Assembly (NCBI GenBank): GCA_963678705.1
Contig: OY783203.1
Span: 6,014,001-6,078,000, forward strand
Length of the DNA stretch: 64,000 nucleotides
Direction: 5' to 3'
From: Panorpa germanica
Taxonomy: Eukaryota; Arthropoda; Insecta; Mecoptera; Panorpidae
Shown here one piece after another: positions 13,321-25,699 of this stretch. The notes under the pieces were generated by a model. It worked only from the letters and a program-made list of their open reading frames with translations. It searched no databases and was not told where the DNA came from. A program made the translations under genes and the position numbers. Every line of letters begins with the position of its first letter. Positions within the stretch are counted from its first letter, which is position 1.

Positions 13321-13686
13321 TGGTGTATCATGAATGATAGTGGAAAGATACAAACATATTTACGCTGGTATACGGTACAGAGTACAGCACAGTCAGTTAT
13401 CAGCAAATATAAATGGCAAAAAGAACATACCATGCACAATAGCAATAGGGGTCAGTATTAGAATGTACCCAGCCTGTAGCAGAGAAATGTTAATATCTAT
13501 GAAAAGAGTAAATCATATTACAGTCTAAGCCATCCCTATAAGTATCTCTGGAACATTTTACAATATCGAAATACGATAGCACGTAAGAGCGTTGCCAAAA
13601 GAAGAGACTTTGTCAAGCGGGGGTGACATGAGCCCCATTCCCTTTTACTAACTTGTGCTTGAACTGATAGTGGGGTTGGAAAACAC

Positions 13687-13735
13687 CCCCATACTCGAGT
13701 ATGGGGTACGGGTTTTGTACCGATGCGAGTCGGTA
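13687..13735. repeat. Two adjacent perfect palindromes/hairpins
   Basis: CCCCATACTCGAGTATGGGG (13687-13706) is a perfect 20-bp palindrome. TACCGA (13718-13723) and TCGGTA (13730-13735) then form a second stem with a 6-base loop. Function is unknown. They could be protein-binding dyads or the centre of a small foldback. Confidence 0.6.
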
Positions 13736-14252
13736 TGATTTGTCGCGCGGCTAAGCAATAAAAGGGGCACAAATTTAGATAATGCATATTTTACAGACCT
13801 TTATATCATATACTCTATATTTTAAGTGTAATACCTCGAATATGTGTTTTCTGTTTGCTGGTTTTGGTTCTCACTGGTCGCGTCGCCTCGCGTGTGTTTT
13901 CACATAAACGCTGTAGCGTTCACCATTCGACGTTCACCATTCTGAATTAATTGACTACAGCAATTATTAACACCGCTTTGTTATGTGCTTTATTGAGTAG
14001 TTTTCGCAGTCATTATGAATTTAAATTCATTTTGTACTTACTCTTTGAACCATTCATTAAATAGGGCTTCGAGGTTCATTAAATCAAATATTAACACATG
14101 TTTTTAGCTACAATCTGATTGCATTTATTAAATACAACCGCAATTGTTTTATACTACTACTTTCTTACCAGTGACGGAGTGCCCTAACCGCAATCTATTT
14201 TTGAGACCCCTTAGTAAAATACAGATCAATGTTAACTTTACGTAATACTCTT

Positions 14253-14370
14253 TCCGCCTTACAAATAAACATGTTATAAAATTTATACCAGGTATAAATC
14301 CCGTTCGGATAGGCTTATTATCAGTTTATACCAGGTATACATTTTATAACAGGTTTATTTGTAAAGCGGA
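14253..14370. repeat. 118-bp near-perfect hairpin (snap-back MITE or hairpin RNA)
   Basis: Left arm 14253-14298 starts TCCGCCTTACAAATAAAC and right arm 14325-14370 ends GTTTATTTGTAAAGCGGA. The 46-bp arms differ at only four positions and the loop is 26 bases. The terminal-to-terminal palindrome fits a minimal foldback MITE. A transcript would form a long imperfect stem of pre-miRNA size, but nothing shows it is transcribed. Confidence 0.75.
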
Positions 14371-14590
14371 TAAATTGTTAATTGAACTTCAGAAACGGAA
14401 TATTAAAAGCGGGCTTTTGTACAATGATCCGCCACTGCTCTTAACATATTACCTAATATGAATTATGATGCTTTAGTGCAAATATCAAGCTACAACTGCG
14501 GAATAAAAGGTAGGTATACTTGCAATACATACTTATAAATAACCGTTTCTTTTACGTACTTGGAATTAGATATTCAAAAATGAAGACTAA

Positions 14591-15006
14591 GGCCGTCCGC
14601 ACATGGGTCGAATGATTTCACCTTAGCCCTGAATCTACCCGAACCGAATGAGAACGAAACTGTGTTGTTAGTCAGAGAACGCACGTGTATTCGAGTGAGA
14701 GAACACACACGGCACGAACGAAACTAAACTGATTTGATATGGGTTTTGAGCGACAGGGCAATTACGTTGCATGCTTTTGATGGTGACATCATGAGCAGAG
14801 ATGTGCACAAATATTATTCAAAAGTATTTAAATACATACATACATACAAATTCATCAGAAATCGACACAATAAAATCCCCTATTATGCTATTTTTAAAAA
14901 TTCTATCGAGTCGCGAAACATGCAGCGACATGGCTCGTTTTTCGTTTTCGTTGGAAACTTCATTGCGCGACTAGTTTGCAATTAGTAGACTCGTGCGCAG
15001 ACGGCC
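14591..15006. mobile_element. PIF/Harbinger-like MITE with TAA duplication
   Basis: A 416-bp element with termini GGCCGTCCGCACA and the complement TGCGCAGACGGCC. The TIR similarity continues with mismatches to ~30 bp. It is flanked by a perfect TAA on both sides (14588-14590, 15007-15009), the expected PIF/Harbinger target. The left ~150 bp match 10804-10945 and the whole matches the degraded copy at 39285-39655. The 83-aa frame inside recurs in that copy but has no transposase features. Confidence 0.8.
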
Positions 15007-15159
15007 TAAGAAACAGGACGGTGTTAAGGAAGATTTGTCTTTGTATGTAGTAAAAAAATAAAACAAACGTAATCAACACTAAAAATTTGTCTTAAGACTG
15101 TCTGACTCTTACAAGTGCGCGTATTTTCTTAAACGACTTGCTGATGTGTGTGTCCCGCA

Positions 15160-16900
15160 CTCCTTGTAACGTATTGTCACACATTGTGGAAGTAACTCTA
15201 TAGAAGTCGAATTTTAGGTTGTTACCATCACACTTTGAAGACTCACCCCTATCATGATAACTACCAAATGAAAATGGAATTGTTGCTTGAGCGGCTTCTG
15301 GGCATATGTTATGATGTTTACCGAGTTAAAGCGAGAGAGTTAGCTATATAGCACGGGACCTGTCAGAAACACTCTTGTTGACGCTACAAGATGTTTATGA
15401 GGCACATTTGTTTACTAAAACATATCACTAACTTGTAAAATTGATAGGAAATACATATAAAAATAAATAGTACATATTAAACAACATATTAAAAACTTGA
15501 AAATTACATAGAATTTTAGTTTATATCTAGCTAATTCTCAACCACTTTATATCACTAGTTAATTATGACATATGTCTAAATAATTTACCTAAAAAGTAAA
15601 TAAAACAAATAATAAAGTTTGAAACTATTATCCACTAAACTGATCGTCAATATCTTATCTTTTTCTTTTCGCGTAAAAATATCCACATATATAAATTTAT
15701 TATTACGTTGTAAAATATAGCAATAAAAATATAAATGATGGCTTCAACAAAGCTATCACACAACATGCATCTATCATTTTCTACATCATCCCATAATGTC
15801 AATATACATTTAAAGATATAATAGTTGAGAATGATTTCACGCTGAGATACTTTATTATCATTGAAGTATCGAAAACATAACCTCACTTAAAAGATCTATA
15901 TCATTTTTTTTTACATTGTATAGTTCATTTCACAATAATAAAGATTTTCGTCTTTAAACAATATACTTATGTTTTACGAATGTTTGTTTTATTATTTTAA
16001 TTGTTATTGAACTTTTATTATATTACCCTGTAACACACTAAGGTTTATTTGACACATATTTTTTAGATTAACTGTCAAATTACATAACCTATAATATCGA
16101 TACTTGTTACTATACTTATTGTGTTCAAATCTTTTAGATTAACTATTTATAGTAAAATAAATCATGAAATTATAAATCAGTTTTGAAGTGAAAATACTAA
16201 AACAAATCACGATAAATAAAAGTAAATATGTTTGTTAGTTAATGCGTGATCTACCACAAGACATTTCACATACTATAACTTAAGGTAAGTATATTTTTGA
16301 ATTGTTTTCGCATTAAAGAGCACGATTTAAAGTAAGTACAAATAATATAAGTTGGTAAGGAACTTAGAAATTATACAGTTAGTACAGTTAGAAATAAATA
16401 GGCAAATGTTTTATGTTTTAGTACATTGGTTTGATATTTATATACACATATTATTAACATAAACTTTCTAAAGTGTTCTTATTAAGGAAAAAAAAACATA
16501 CAAGATAACATAAACACTGGCTGAATAGTTTTTAGGTTAATTTTAAGATGGCTCACCTGTTGTAAATATAAAGTTTCTTTAATATACAAAATATATACTG
16601 ACATTTTTTACTAAATTATAAACATAAATTACGCCACACAAATTTCACGGTTTCTTAACTCCTCTTGTAACAACTTGTCACACATTGTGAACCTCCACCT
16701 GTATTGAGGCCACATATTTAAAAAAAAAAAATTGTTTTTATCTTATTTAATTTTTTAATCTTGTTATTTCTTTTTTTTAAATCTAACGTCATAAACCTTG
16801 TGATTCCTCTGCCCCCCTCTTGTCTAGTTTTGTCCCACATTGCATGTGACGTAATAATTGGTGATCCCTTAGACGATTTTTATAATTCTTATTTTTACCA
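15160..16900. repeat. Scattered copies of repeat R5
   Basis: CTCCTTGTAAC...TTGTCACACATTGTG occurs at 15169-15197 and again at 16660-16692, there preceded by AAATTACGCCACACAAATTTCA (16629-16650). 16805-16862 has a diverged related block ending in TGTGACGTAAT. Similar ATCCATAAATTACGT starts occur at 29242 and 58067. It looks like a non-autonomous DNA element in several decayed copies; ends are not defined. Confidence 0.5.
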
Positions 16901-19480
16901 TTATTATATTATTCTGATATGTTATGTTTAAGATATAGTACCTCTTTAGTATCTTTAGTAATTTATTTAACGTGAACTAATAGCTTTGGGTGATCTTTGA
17001 ATAATTATTTAATTTTAAAGGCCATCCTTAAAAAGTTACTAAGTTAAAATTAAATATTATATTTGATAAAATTTAATAAATCAAACAGCAATCTGTTTAT
17101 ATATTTTATACAAGTCCATTTTTCAATTGTGTATCAAACAATTCTTTATGATCATCGTGATAGTATAAATTTTGTTTGTGTTGTTTTTTTTCCTTTATAA
17201 ATAAAAGAGACAAAAGATATGAGTACATATATGAGAAACACATATTAAAGTACTCCCGGACACGGAAACTGTTATATGGCCACATTACTCTGGAGCATTA
17301 TCGCTTGACCATAAAATTACCATTTCCTATAAATGTTTCCCGTCTCCCCTAAATCATATCGATACCTCTGTCTTCTCTTTCGTTCTCATTCTATATTCTA
17401 TACCATATTGTATAGTTACATTAAGTGTATATATATATATATATACAATATTATTAAAAAATAATGAATTATTGGCGCCATTTGAACCTATAAGTAAGGA
17501 TAACCTTTTTAGGAAATCTCTAGAAAGTAAAAATACAAGTGACGGCGCGAAAAGAGAGTACAGACTGTAGTGGAGCCCCATTTCAAAAGGCTATTATGAT
17601 AGTATGACTGGATACAATAGTTAATTTTGCCGAAAAACAATTGTAATTTGTTCCAACGATTCTACCGAGCTGGTCAATTGTATGTATTCCTTTAATTTTC
17701 TGAAAATTATGCCAAATTCAATTTTTGAAGCATCAACTTAGTCAATGTCAAGAGGAACTAGCCCGAATACACAGCGTTCTGGTATTAGGCATAGATTCTC
17801 TCTGCCACTGTGCCGTTTCAAAAATATTTAATAATACAATTTTTAGCGGGTATACAAAATGGAAATATTATATACACTGAACGAAAACTGTGTGTGAAAT
17901 GGGTCTTTTATACGATCGGATCAGGTTTTCAATTTGTTTCAGATTCAAACGAACTTTCTGTCCGTATTTCGTATATGTAAACAATAAAATCTGAACGGGG
18001 CGCGTCTGAATCTTCCTATATATTCTTATATTCTTATGTTTGGTACTGAATTTTGTATGGTAGCTCGAAAACGGCTGCATCAATGTTTTTGAAAATTTCC
18101 TATTTCGTATAGAAAAAAATTCTAAGACATTTGGCGTCCCTGGATTTTTCCCTGAATTTCCTAGAAACCCGTAATTTTGGAAAAACTGAAAAAAAGTTGG
18201 GGTCTTTCTTGCTGTATTACTTTTTATTCATAGAAGATAGAAAAGTGAAATTTTGCATGTGTATTACAATGGTCAATGCTGACATTTTTCAAAAATTAGA
18301 AATTCAAAAATAGAAAAAGGGGGCGTTGAAAAAATTCGGGGGCTCGGTAGGGAACTTTGGGGCAAGTTCATATTCTAGATTGTAGAATAATTAAGTATAT
18401 TATTAATAAAAAAAAATTCAAAATTTTATTTGGGGGCACGGGAGCAGTTTTTGCTGAGAGGAAAAATTATGCTAGAAAGTAAACCTTGGTAAATTATTTA
18501 CGAATCGAATCGAAAAAAAATCTCAAATTTTGAAAAAAAGTTTGTCAACTAACGCATAAATTGAAAATATTTTTTATTTTGATAAAAGAAATATATTTTT
18601 TTAATTAATTTATATGAAAAATTATTTCTTTTTATATGTAAAATTTATATAGAATGAGTTAAATATTGCAATTTAAAAATGTAATTAAAATTTGAAATAA
18701 AATTACGAATTATTTTATTAAATTCAAATCATACACACTAAAAAGACGGGTAAACTCTAGTATATTTAGATATACAGATCAATAAGCAGACCATTCTATA
18801 AAATTTAGAATCGAATGGCAATCTGATTAAAGATCTGATCTTAAGGGTAAGTAACAATGCTCGCCCAGACTACAGATGAACGTACTTCGTTAAGCCAAGA
18901 CATTTTAGCAATTTGTATACGGAGATGCTTACACATTTTATTACATTTCTTATATAATATATAATACACTTGCAGAGATAATATATAATAACAATATTGT
19001 TGCAACAATTCATATCATACGAGTACTCTGGTAATAAACATAATATTATTATTATATAATTTAATAAATAATAAAAAAAAATGTAATAATTTTGTGTAAA
19101 TTGTTTTTGAACACGATATCTATTTTGTTGTGAAAATTAATTTAATATCAAATTATTTTCCTTAGCCTGGTGTCTAGTGATTTAAATCACCTTTTCCCAC
19201 ATTTAGTGTTGGCTGAGTCTCCGGAGGTAATTCACTAGACCGTAGTACATGTTACTCATAGTTGAAATAAAATTAACCAGATGGTCGCTTAGCATGACTG
19301 CTGGCCATTTGGATTTCAGAGATTTTACAACATGTGATCAATTTACGTATGAGTATATATATTTTACGTAGAAAGTAGAAACACATCACATAGCCGTATA
19401 ATCATGGACGTCCGCAAAAAGTTTGTCAAGAGAGGGCGAAGGTTAAGATTCCATTGTATCTAGTGGTCTATTGTATATAG
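16900..19480. other. AT-rich intergenic stretch
   Basis: No gene is supported. 18150-18200 contains AATTTCCTAGAAACCCG...TTTTGGAAAAACTGAAAAAA, an inverted match to 49233-49280. Frames at 17354-17581 and 17868-18083 lack coding features. 19153-19237 carries a GTCTAGTGA / TCACTAGAC inverted pair. Confidence 0.5.
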
Positions 19481-19486
19481 CAGATA

Positions 19487-19566
<80 letters not shown>
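19487..19566. repeat. (TA)n microsatellite, ~80 bp
   Basis: An uninterrupted run of about 39 AT dinucleotides. It creates the 75-aa Tyr/Ile-alternating frame on the plus strand, which is not a gene. Confidence 0.97.
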
Positions 19567-19568
<2 letters not shown>

Positions 19569-20306
19569 CTGCTGTATAGTGTTCAATTCCAGGAGAGAAC
19601 ACGAGGGATTTCCACGTTTACCCCTACCTGCGGACGCCCATGACTATAGTTGTACCATACTTGCACACGATGCTATATCATCTACTAGACCCGTATAAAT
19701 CATTTGGAATTAGATGAATTTTTAATCTGACGTGACGCATTTGGTAGTACAATACTCTCTGGTGGTGGTGATCTAGAGACAGATTACAGTTTCACGTTTA
19801 ACGATATAATTAATTTTAATTAGCTTTTACTTGTTAATAGTAAAAGTATATTTGCCGCGATTCAGCCCATATTCGGTTGTTTTATCAAACCCGCAGATTT
19901 TTAACTGGATAAAATTAAAAATAAATTTAAGGAGGTTTCCAAGAAAATAACTTTTGTTACGATTTTTTGGAAAATTTAAATATATGTTTTATTTATGTTC
20001 TACATACGCAGAAAAAGTTTCAATACCTCTTGCGGTATTAAATTTTTATATATTGACTGATAACTTTGCATTTGAAAATACAAATCCTACACACTAACTT
20101 GAAAAACTTAGAAGACAATAATTGAGAATGTAAGAAATATTGTGCAGTAAAAAAATTACAGCAAGCGGTATATAATAAGTCACTCATAGACAATCGCAAT
20201 TATGGACTGCTTAAAGTAGTCAGCATAAGATAAATCCTAATCGAACCGGGTGTTTTAAAAAAACAAAGAAGGAAATGATAATTAATAATAAATTAGCTTA
20301 TTTAAA

Positions 20307-20528
20307 ACACAGTGGACGAGAGTATTGATGCTTGGCGATGACTGCTGTATATTCGGGTTTGATTCCTGAATTAGAGTTATATTTTACGGGTAAAATTGAT
20401 TAAGTATTTACATAATCATAAACTTATTAGGCAGTGATGTAGCCTACATATATATGACCATGAAACCACTGCCAATATTTAAAAGTTAAAAGGACGCCGC
20501 TGTTAAATAAATCAAACAAAAAAAAATT
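20307..20528 (+). repeat. tRNA-derived SINE, near full length
   Basis: Head ACACAGTGGACGAGAGTATT, B-box-like GGGTTTGATTCC, body with CATAATCATAAACTTATTAG and a 3' end AACAAAAAAAAA after GTTAAATAAATC. It is diverged but retains the full order of head, body and A-rich tail. It lies about 100 bp downstream of the stop of the minus-strand gene. Confidence 0.8.
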
Positions 20529-20627
20529 ATTATAATTTCATTTTCTTTGATTAAACGGCGTACAAAAATATTGATATTTACAAATAATTTAGTTTACTTA
20601 ATTTACACAATAAATTTAATTTAACTA

Positions 20628-21091
20628 TTAATTTAATTCCATCTTACTGTCGTCTTCTGTAAATTGATCTGCATCTTTCTGTGTTCCATTATCCAAATTG
20701 ATTGACAGCCTACCATTGTTAATAGAGGTGCATGTTTCAAAGTCAGTATCCTCTGTTTGGAGGAGTTGGTTTCGATAATTTGGTTTTGTAGTATTTGGTG
20801 TCATATTGTAAAACCCATCAATATATGGACATGAACTTAGATCTGGTGATACTACTATTCTTTCATTGGCGCTTTCAATTAAGCTATGGTTTAATTCATG
20901 ACTAAATGACGGATTTGAAGATGGTGATATGATTGTATCCACCTCATCGTCATCATCATCATCATCATCGTCATCATCATCATCGTCATCAGGAATACCT
21001 GAAAATGTAACTGTTTTAAACTTTGAACCATTTGGTGCCGAGCCGGGTCGGATGCGATTTAAGGCATCCACTTTAGTTAGATTTAAGTGTT
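20628..21091 (-). CDS. Unrecognised gene, exon 2 (C-terminal part, Asp-rich)
   Basis: Second and last coding exon of a two-exon minus-strand gene. The acceptor ATTCCAG at 21098-21092 joins in frame to the donor of exon 1 by completing a GAA codon. The exon encodes about 154 residues ending in a stop at 20628-20630. Its start reads EHLNLTKVDALNRIRPGSAP; then come a short conserved-looking KFKTVTFSGIP and a run of 15 aspartates from a GAT/GAC repeat (about 20948-20995). The rest is a polar Ser/Asn/Asp-rich tail ending KMELN. No membrane segment or catalytic motif is visible; the tail looks intrinsically disordered. The frame is uninterrupted over 464 nt in AT-rich DNA, which supports real coding. 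I do not recognise the family. The Asp run could vary in length between individuals. Confidence 0.6.
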
Positions 21092-22030
21092 CTGGAATTA
21101 CATTTCTAGAAACGAAATTTTAAAGTTATACAAGAGTTTCTAAAAAGAATTGTACAAAAAATTAATCGCCAAATTGTTCAACCCGATTTCTCCAATGATA
21201 TAGGAAAAATGTAAGTCAGCTTTAATTTCAAGGACTAAGAAATGTAGTTTTTTGAAAATACTATTATATAGATATTTTGATTGGATTTACTTTGTTTAAT
21301 TTAAAGATAAGTCTAAAATATTGGTTGCAAAAAAACAAAAATATAAGATCATCATTTAATTTCTATAAAAAGTAAATACAGAAAATCGAAAAACCGCTAT
21401 ATAGTCTAATGCTACCATAAGAAATGACCTCAACATGACAATCTGACAATCTGTCAGATGCCTCATATTATTACCAAGTGAAAAATAACGGAAACGACTT
21501 CAACTTCATTCAAATTTAGTTGCCAACAGTTTGCTGAATACCCTAAAATGCAATAGATTAAAGAGACGTGTACCAACAAATTTATTCGCAGAAAAACACC
21601 AACACCTTACCAATTCATTTATTAATTAGGAGAAAGTGGATCACTGGATCCACTTCTCTTAAATGAATACTCCAATACCATAACACTTATTTAATATCAT
21701 TGAGATGATAGATTGTAAATTGGCCAAGTTAAATTAAGTCTGTTAATTGTTGTGTTATCACAGTGGCACAACATAAATTGTTTTGGTTTTGGTTTTGGTG
21801 TAAAGTCTGTAAGTGGTTTATCTTGGGCGAAAGAATTTCTTAGACAGCTTGTCCTGAATTCTTTTTTTTCAGAAACATACTTACATAGTACATCTGTCAC
21901 GCACAAGGGATATTCGCTGATCAAGTGTATATAAAGCACATTTAATTTCTAGGCTATGGTTACCCTGGGGCCACCTTACTTTTTGGATGATGCGCTAAAA
22001 ATAAAGATAACCTAATACACTTACTCATAC
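21092..22030 (-). other. Intron of the two-exon gene
   Basis: The 939-nt intron begins GTATGAGTAAG at 22030, a good donor, and ends TGTAATTCCAG at 21092. An earlier AG (GTTTCTAG, ~21110) would put the join out of frame, which decides the acceptor choice. Small open frames on both strands at 21697-21939 lie inside it and look incidental. Confidence 0.5.
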
Positions 22031-22286
22031 CGGGCCTTGGTGTTTCCAATAGTGGTTGATAATGTGATCTTCTTCGCGATGAACAGACATTTCCTTGATA
22101 TATAATTATAGTTGGTATATCAACACGTGATCTCTTTGTTGAGGTGTCTTCATTGACTGAATAATTGGATTTCATTGTTCCACTTGTCCCATCACTCCCA
22201 AAATTTTCAATAAGGTTATGTGATCTTTTTAATAATAATTTGCTATTTGATGAATTAGCAGAACCATTCGACGGAGTAAACTCCAT
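22031..22286 (-). CDS. Unrecognised gene, exon 1 (N-terminal part)
   Basis: First coding exon. The ATG at 22286-22284 sits in a strong context (TCTAAAATGG). An in-frame TTG further upstream is not needed as a start. The exon encodes about 85 residues beginning MEFTPSNGSANSSNSK. It then has basic patches (KLLLKRSH, TKRSRVD) around a hydrophobic PTIIIYQGN and ends SHYQPLLETPRP, one base into a split codon. TKRSRVD could be a nuclear localisation signal, which is inference. The donor G|GTATGAGT is strong. Joined to exon 2 the product is about 239 aa. No homologue could be named; a nuclear or regulatory disordered protein is a guess only. Confidence 0.58.
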
Positions 22287-22301
22287 TTTAGAATTTTGCA
22301 C

Positions 22302-24120
22302 AATTTATTTACAGAAAATTCTATGAAACAATAATTTGATTACATGGAATGATGTATATTCTTAAAAAAATAATAGAACTCTTTTGTTTTGTAATTTTAA
22401 TCTACTTGATATTGACAATATGTAATTTGAGTTCAGTTGTTTTTCTTTTTTTGTAAATCTGGTAATAAAAGTTTTGTTTTGTTCAGTTTTGTTTAAATGA
22501 TGTCAAGAACTGTTGTTTTCTCAAGAATCAAGAATTATTACACTGGCAAATAAAATGAAATTTTTTATTTGTTGTCGGAATAGGAAGAACTTAGGAAGAA
22601 AAAAATATTCTTCAATTGTCAGAAATGTCATTAAATTTCTTTTTAGTTTTATTTTTAATATTACAGACAGTTTATGAGATAGATTAGATGTGACGTCACA
22701 AATGACACTTACGATTTACCGCCCCCACTCCATGGTCAAATCTTGAGGACTCCCATCTCTATATATAATATATATATATAATTTCAATTTTACTTTTAAT
22801 ATAAACAATTCAGCTCAATATAAATAAAACGTAATCCTGTCCAACTTAATTAATACAATGTTTTTATTTGAAAATTTAAAACCTATTTTTTCATTAAAAT
22901 TTTAAATTGAATTTTAATCTAGAAATAAAAGGATACAGAGATTTCTGGATTTTGCTATTCGCCATTCGCGTAAGGGTAATTGAATTTCAAAAGGGGTTGG
23001 AGGGTGCTTTTATACGTTGAATCAAGTATTACGTTTATCTACGCTTAACATGAATACATACATTTTATATAATTTATAACTATGTATATATATATATATA
23101 TGCAACATATATATATATTCTCTCGCAAGCAAAGAGGAGAACAGTACCTTTTAGGAGTGATGTATTATATTGTTCATTTGATTTAGAAATAACAGAACTT
23201 TGCTGTACGAGAATATGCACCATCTACTTCTCGGAATGATATACGAGTATGATGGTTGATGTCGTACAAAATGAAACAAATTCTATTTTCATCGTCTAAA
23301 CTTTTATTACAATTATACACAGGGTTTTCTCTAAGTCAGTGGTTCCTAAACTTATTATGCTCATGGACACCCCAAGTGCAATAACTCTAAATAACTGTAT
23401 TATATAATAATTACAAAATTACCTTTGTTGTCTTAAATGATATGAAATAAAATAGAAGTAAAACAATTTTATATTTAAAGTAGTATTTACTGAAATTATA
23501 AGTTTTTTTTCACTTTGATGGAATGAGATTATTTATGTAGAAATAAAAAAACTTTGTAAAATGGATATTAAAATTTGTCCTCACTTTAGGAGAGACAAAA
23601 TTTCAAGAGAGAACTTAAACTAATAAGACAGAATAATTATAATAATAATTCCTAATTTCCTTTTCATGCCTGCACTAAATGAACGTTAGTAGAACATGGA
23701 TAGGGAAACAGGAAAGCAATAATCGTAATAATAAAAATATGTAAAATTATTTTACTCGTACATTAATTTGTCCACGCATCCCCATAGTAATTTATTTAGG
23801 ATGATTTACTTCACTTCGCCTAAGACTAGTCTACAAATTTATCAAAGATTTCCTTTACAAAAGCTTTTCAGTAATGTAAATGTAATGTAACAAATTAACT
23901 CTACTCGTGAGAAACGATTCATTTGTGTTCTTTACACTATGTTACGATATCTCGCAAAGAAAAGATAAAGAAAACTACTTCCGACACACGTTGTACTTGC
24001 CAGGAAACTAAAACAAGTAAAGTAAATAGTTCAACTACTGGAAGTATTTATGTTTCATTAAAAAAGTATTAATTTGTTTAAAAATGAGGTTATGTTTTTT
24101 TAAATTAGGTACTCGGTAAA
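22302..24120. other. AT-rich intergenic stretch upstream of the two-exon gene
   Basis: It should contain the promoter of the minus-strand gene, but no clear TATA box or initiator could be picked. A perfect GTGACGTCAC (CRE-type palindrome) lies at 22690-22699, and a (TA)n-rich patch at 23083-23120. No other gene is seen. Confidence 0.45.
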
Positions 24121-24125
24121 TACAG

Positions 24126-24239
<114 letters not shown>

Positions 24240-24319
24240 TAGAGTGGCCCTTAGTTTCAAAGTAAAATTCTTTTTTGCGGCACCCTCCCATTTGGTGCCA
24301 ATGCTTTAAAAAATGATCT

Positions 24320-24795
24320 GTGTAAAATTTTAGGTCAATCGGATAACGGGAAAACGTGCCCCAAGAGCCTCGAAAATTGAAAAATCACAGATTTTTCTTT
24401 TAAAATTCTTATATCTTGAGAAATATTAATTTTATGCAAAAACTTATTACGCAAAAGTTGTAGATCTAATAAAAATACAAAATAAATAAATCATCTATTA
24501 CTTTTTCTCGTATAACTAACAATTTTCGAGAAATACGTGAAAATCAGTTCCTTTACTATAAATCCACGAGAATCGAAAAATTACAAAATCACGATTTTAT
24601 ATATTTATTTTACAAAATATTTATTATACACAGAAAAGTGTATAATAAAATAATATAATTAAATAATATAGTATAATGTATTTAATTATTATTTCGCAAA
24701 ATAAAAAAAAAATTAAAAAAATGTATGGGGTTTTTTAATTTTCCGGGCTCTTGGGGCACCCTTTCCCATTATCCGATTGATCTGAAATTTTACAC
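24320..24795. repeat. Foldback repeat with 59-bp arms
   Basis: Arms 24320-24378 and 24737-24795 are inverted copies with 7 mismatches in 59 bp. Each contains TCAATCGGATAA and GTGCCCCAAGAGCC. The interior is AT-rich with no coding frame. It is probably a non-autonomous foldback or MITE. The true ends may extend beyond the arms. Confidence 0.7.
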
Positions 24796-25007
24796 CTACT
24801 AATTTAAATTAAATCAATAAAGGGTTTCCTTTGCAACTCAAATTGTATATGAAATATAACCAGGTTTTGTTTATATAAAATATTATTAGTGTGTAAGGTA
24901 TTGCATACATGTTGTATTTGGTGTATGTTGGTATTAGTAACGGGTTAAACAGTGTCTACGTATGTCGTCTATGATTCTATGTCCCTTAACACGTGATACG
25001 TGCAGCC

Positions 25008-25209
25008 TTATCTATTTCTTTTAATTCTCTTCTTTCCTAATTTGTTTTCATTTCTTATTACTATATTTAGATCTTCATCCTCAACCTTTACCACTATGAA
25101 GTTAACGTCATTAGGTATTACTAGTTCTTCTTCTTCTCTTTTATTTTTATTTCCTACTACCATTTCATCATCCCTTCTTTTCTTCTTCTTCTTCTTATTT
25201 TGTAACTTA
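25008..25209 (-). pseudogene. LINE-like fragment, possible endonuclease-domain remnant
   Basis: On the minus strand a frame of ~66 codons reads a Lys-rich stretch, then KREEEELVIPNDVNFIVVKV and EDEDLNIVIRNE before a stop at 25008-25010. The pattern of polar run, short beta-like V/I strand and DLNIVIxN resembles APE-type endonuclease segments of non-LTR retrotransposons. The frame breaks upstream with apparent frameshifts. The 109-aa plus-strand frame over the same bases is the antisense shadow. This is resemblance only. Confidence 0.3.
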
Positions 25210-25485
25210 ATTCAATATCATTTTCTTATTTTCAAATATCTCTTTCGCATACTCATTATATTATCTGTATCTACAACTAACTTCGTATATACTAAAAACT
25301 CAATACTTTCAATTTTTGTTTTATTCTAACTTGAAATTCATGTATAGCGCTTGATGTAAGTCACATGTATAGTGCTTCTCTTTCCCCCCACCTGCACTTG
25401 TCGCTACATTCTACTCCAAGCTTTACTAACCTCTGTGATAAGACTAGTACTACTAGCTAAATTACCTAAATTCATTAAATATTCC

Positions 25486-25668
25486 GTCGATACAGTAGAC
25501 GAGAGCAATGATGCTTGACGTTGACTGCTGTGTCTTCGGGTTCAAGCCCTGTACCAGTATTATATTTTCTAAAGCCACGACACCAAAATACTGTCAACAT
25601 TGTAGGCGGTCGATGGTGATAGGACTCAGCATTGGAAATAGGCGGAAGTTAAATAAACTAAATAAAAT
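25486..25668 (+). repeat. tRNA-derived SINE with internal deletion
   Basis: Head GTCGATACAGTAGACGAGAG, B-box-like GGTTCAAGCCC, then a jump from TATATTTTCTA directly to AAGCCACGACACC. It ends at GTTAAATAAACTAAATAAA. The central ~90 bp present in other copies are missing. Confidence 0.85.
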
Positions 25669-25699
25669 ACGTCCTCTCTCTTTGGTGTGATTTATATCA

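Noticed and set aside
14734-14985. Conserved small protein shared with 39427-39651
   Set aside because: The similarity is explained by two copies of the same MITE; it has no transposase motif and the frames diverge at both ends.
19471-19698. 75-aa Tyr/Ile-repeat protein
   Set aside because: Direct translation of the (TA)n microsatellite.
20929-21123. Serine-run protein on the plus strand
   Set aside because: Antisense of the aspartate run of the minus-strand gene.
25000-25329. 109-aa hydrophobic plus-strand protein
   Set aside because: Phe/Leu/Ser-rich antisense of a Lys/Glu-rich LINE-like fragment; membrane character is an artefact of T-rich DNA.
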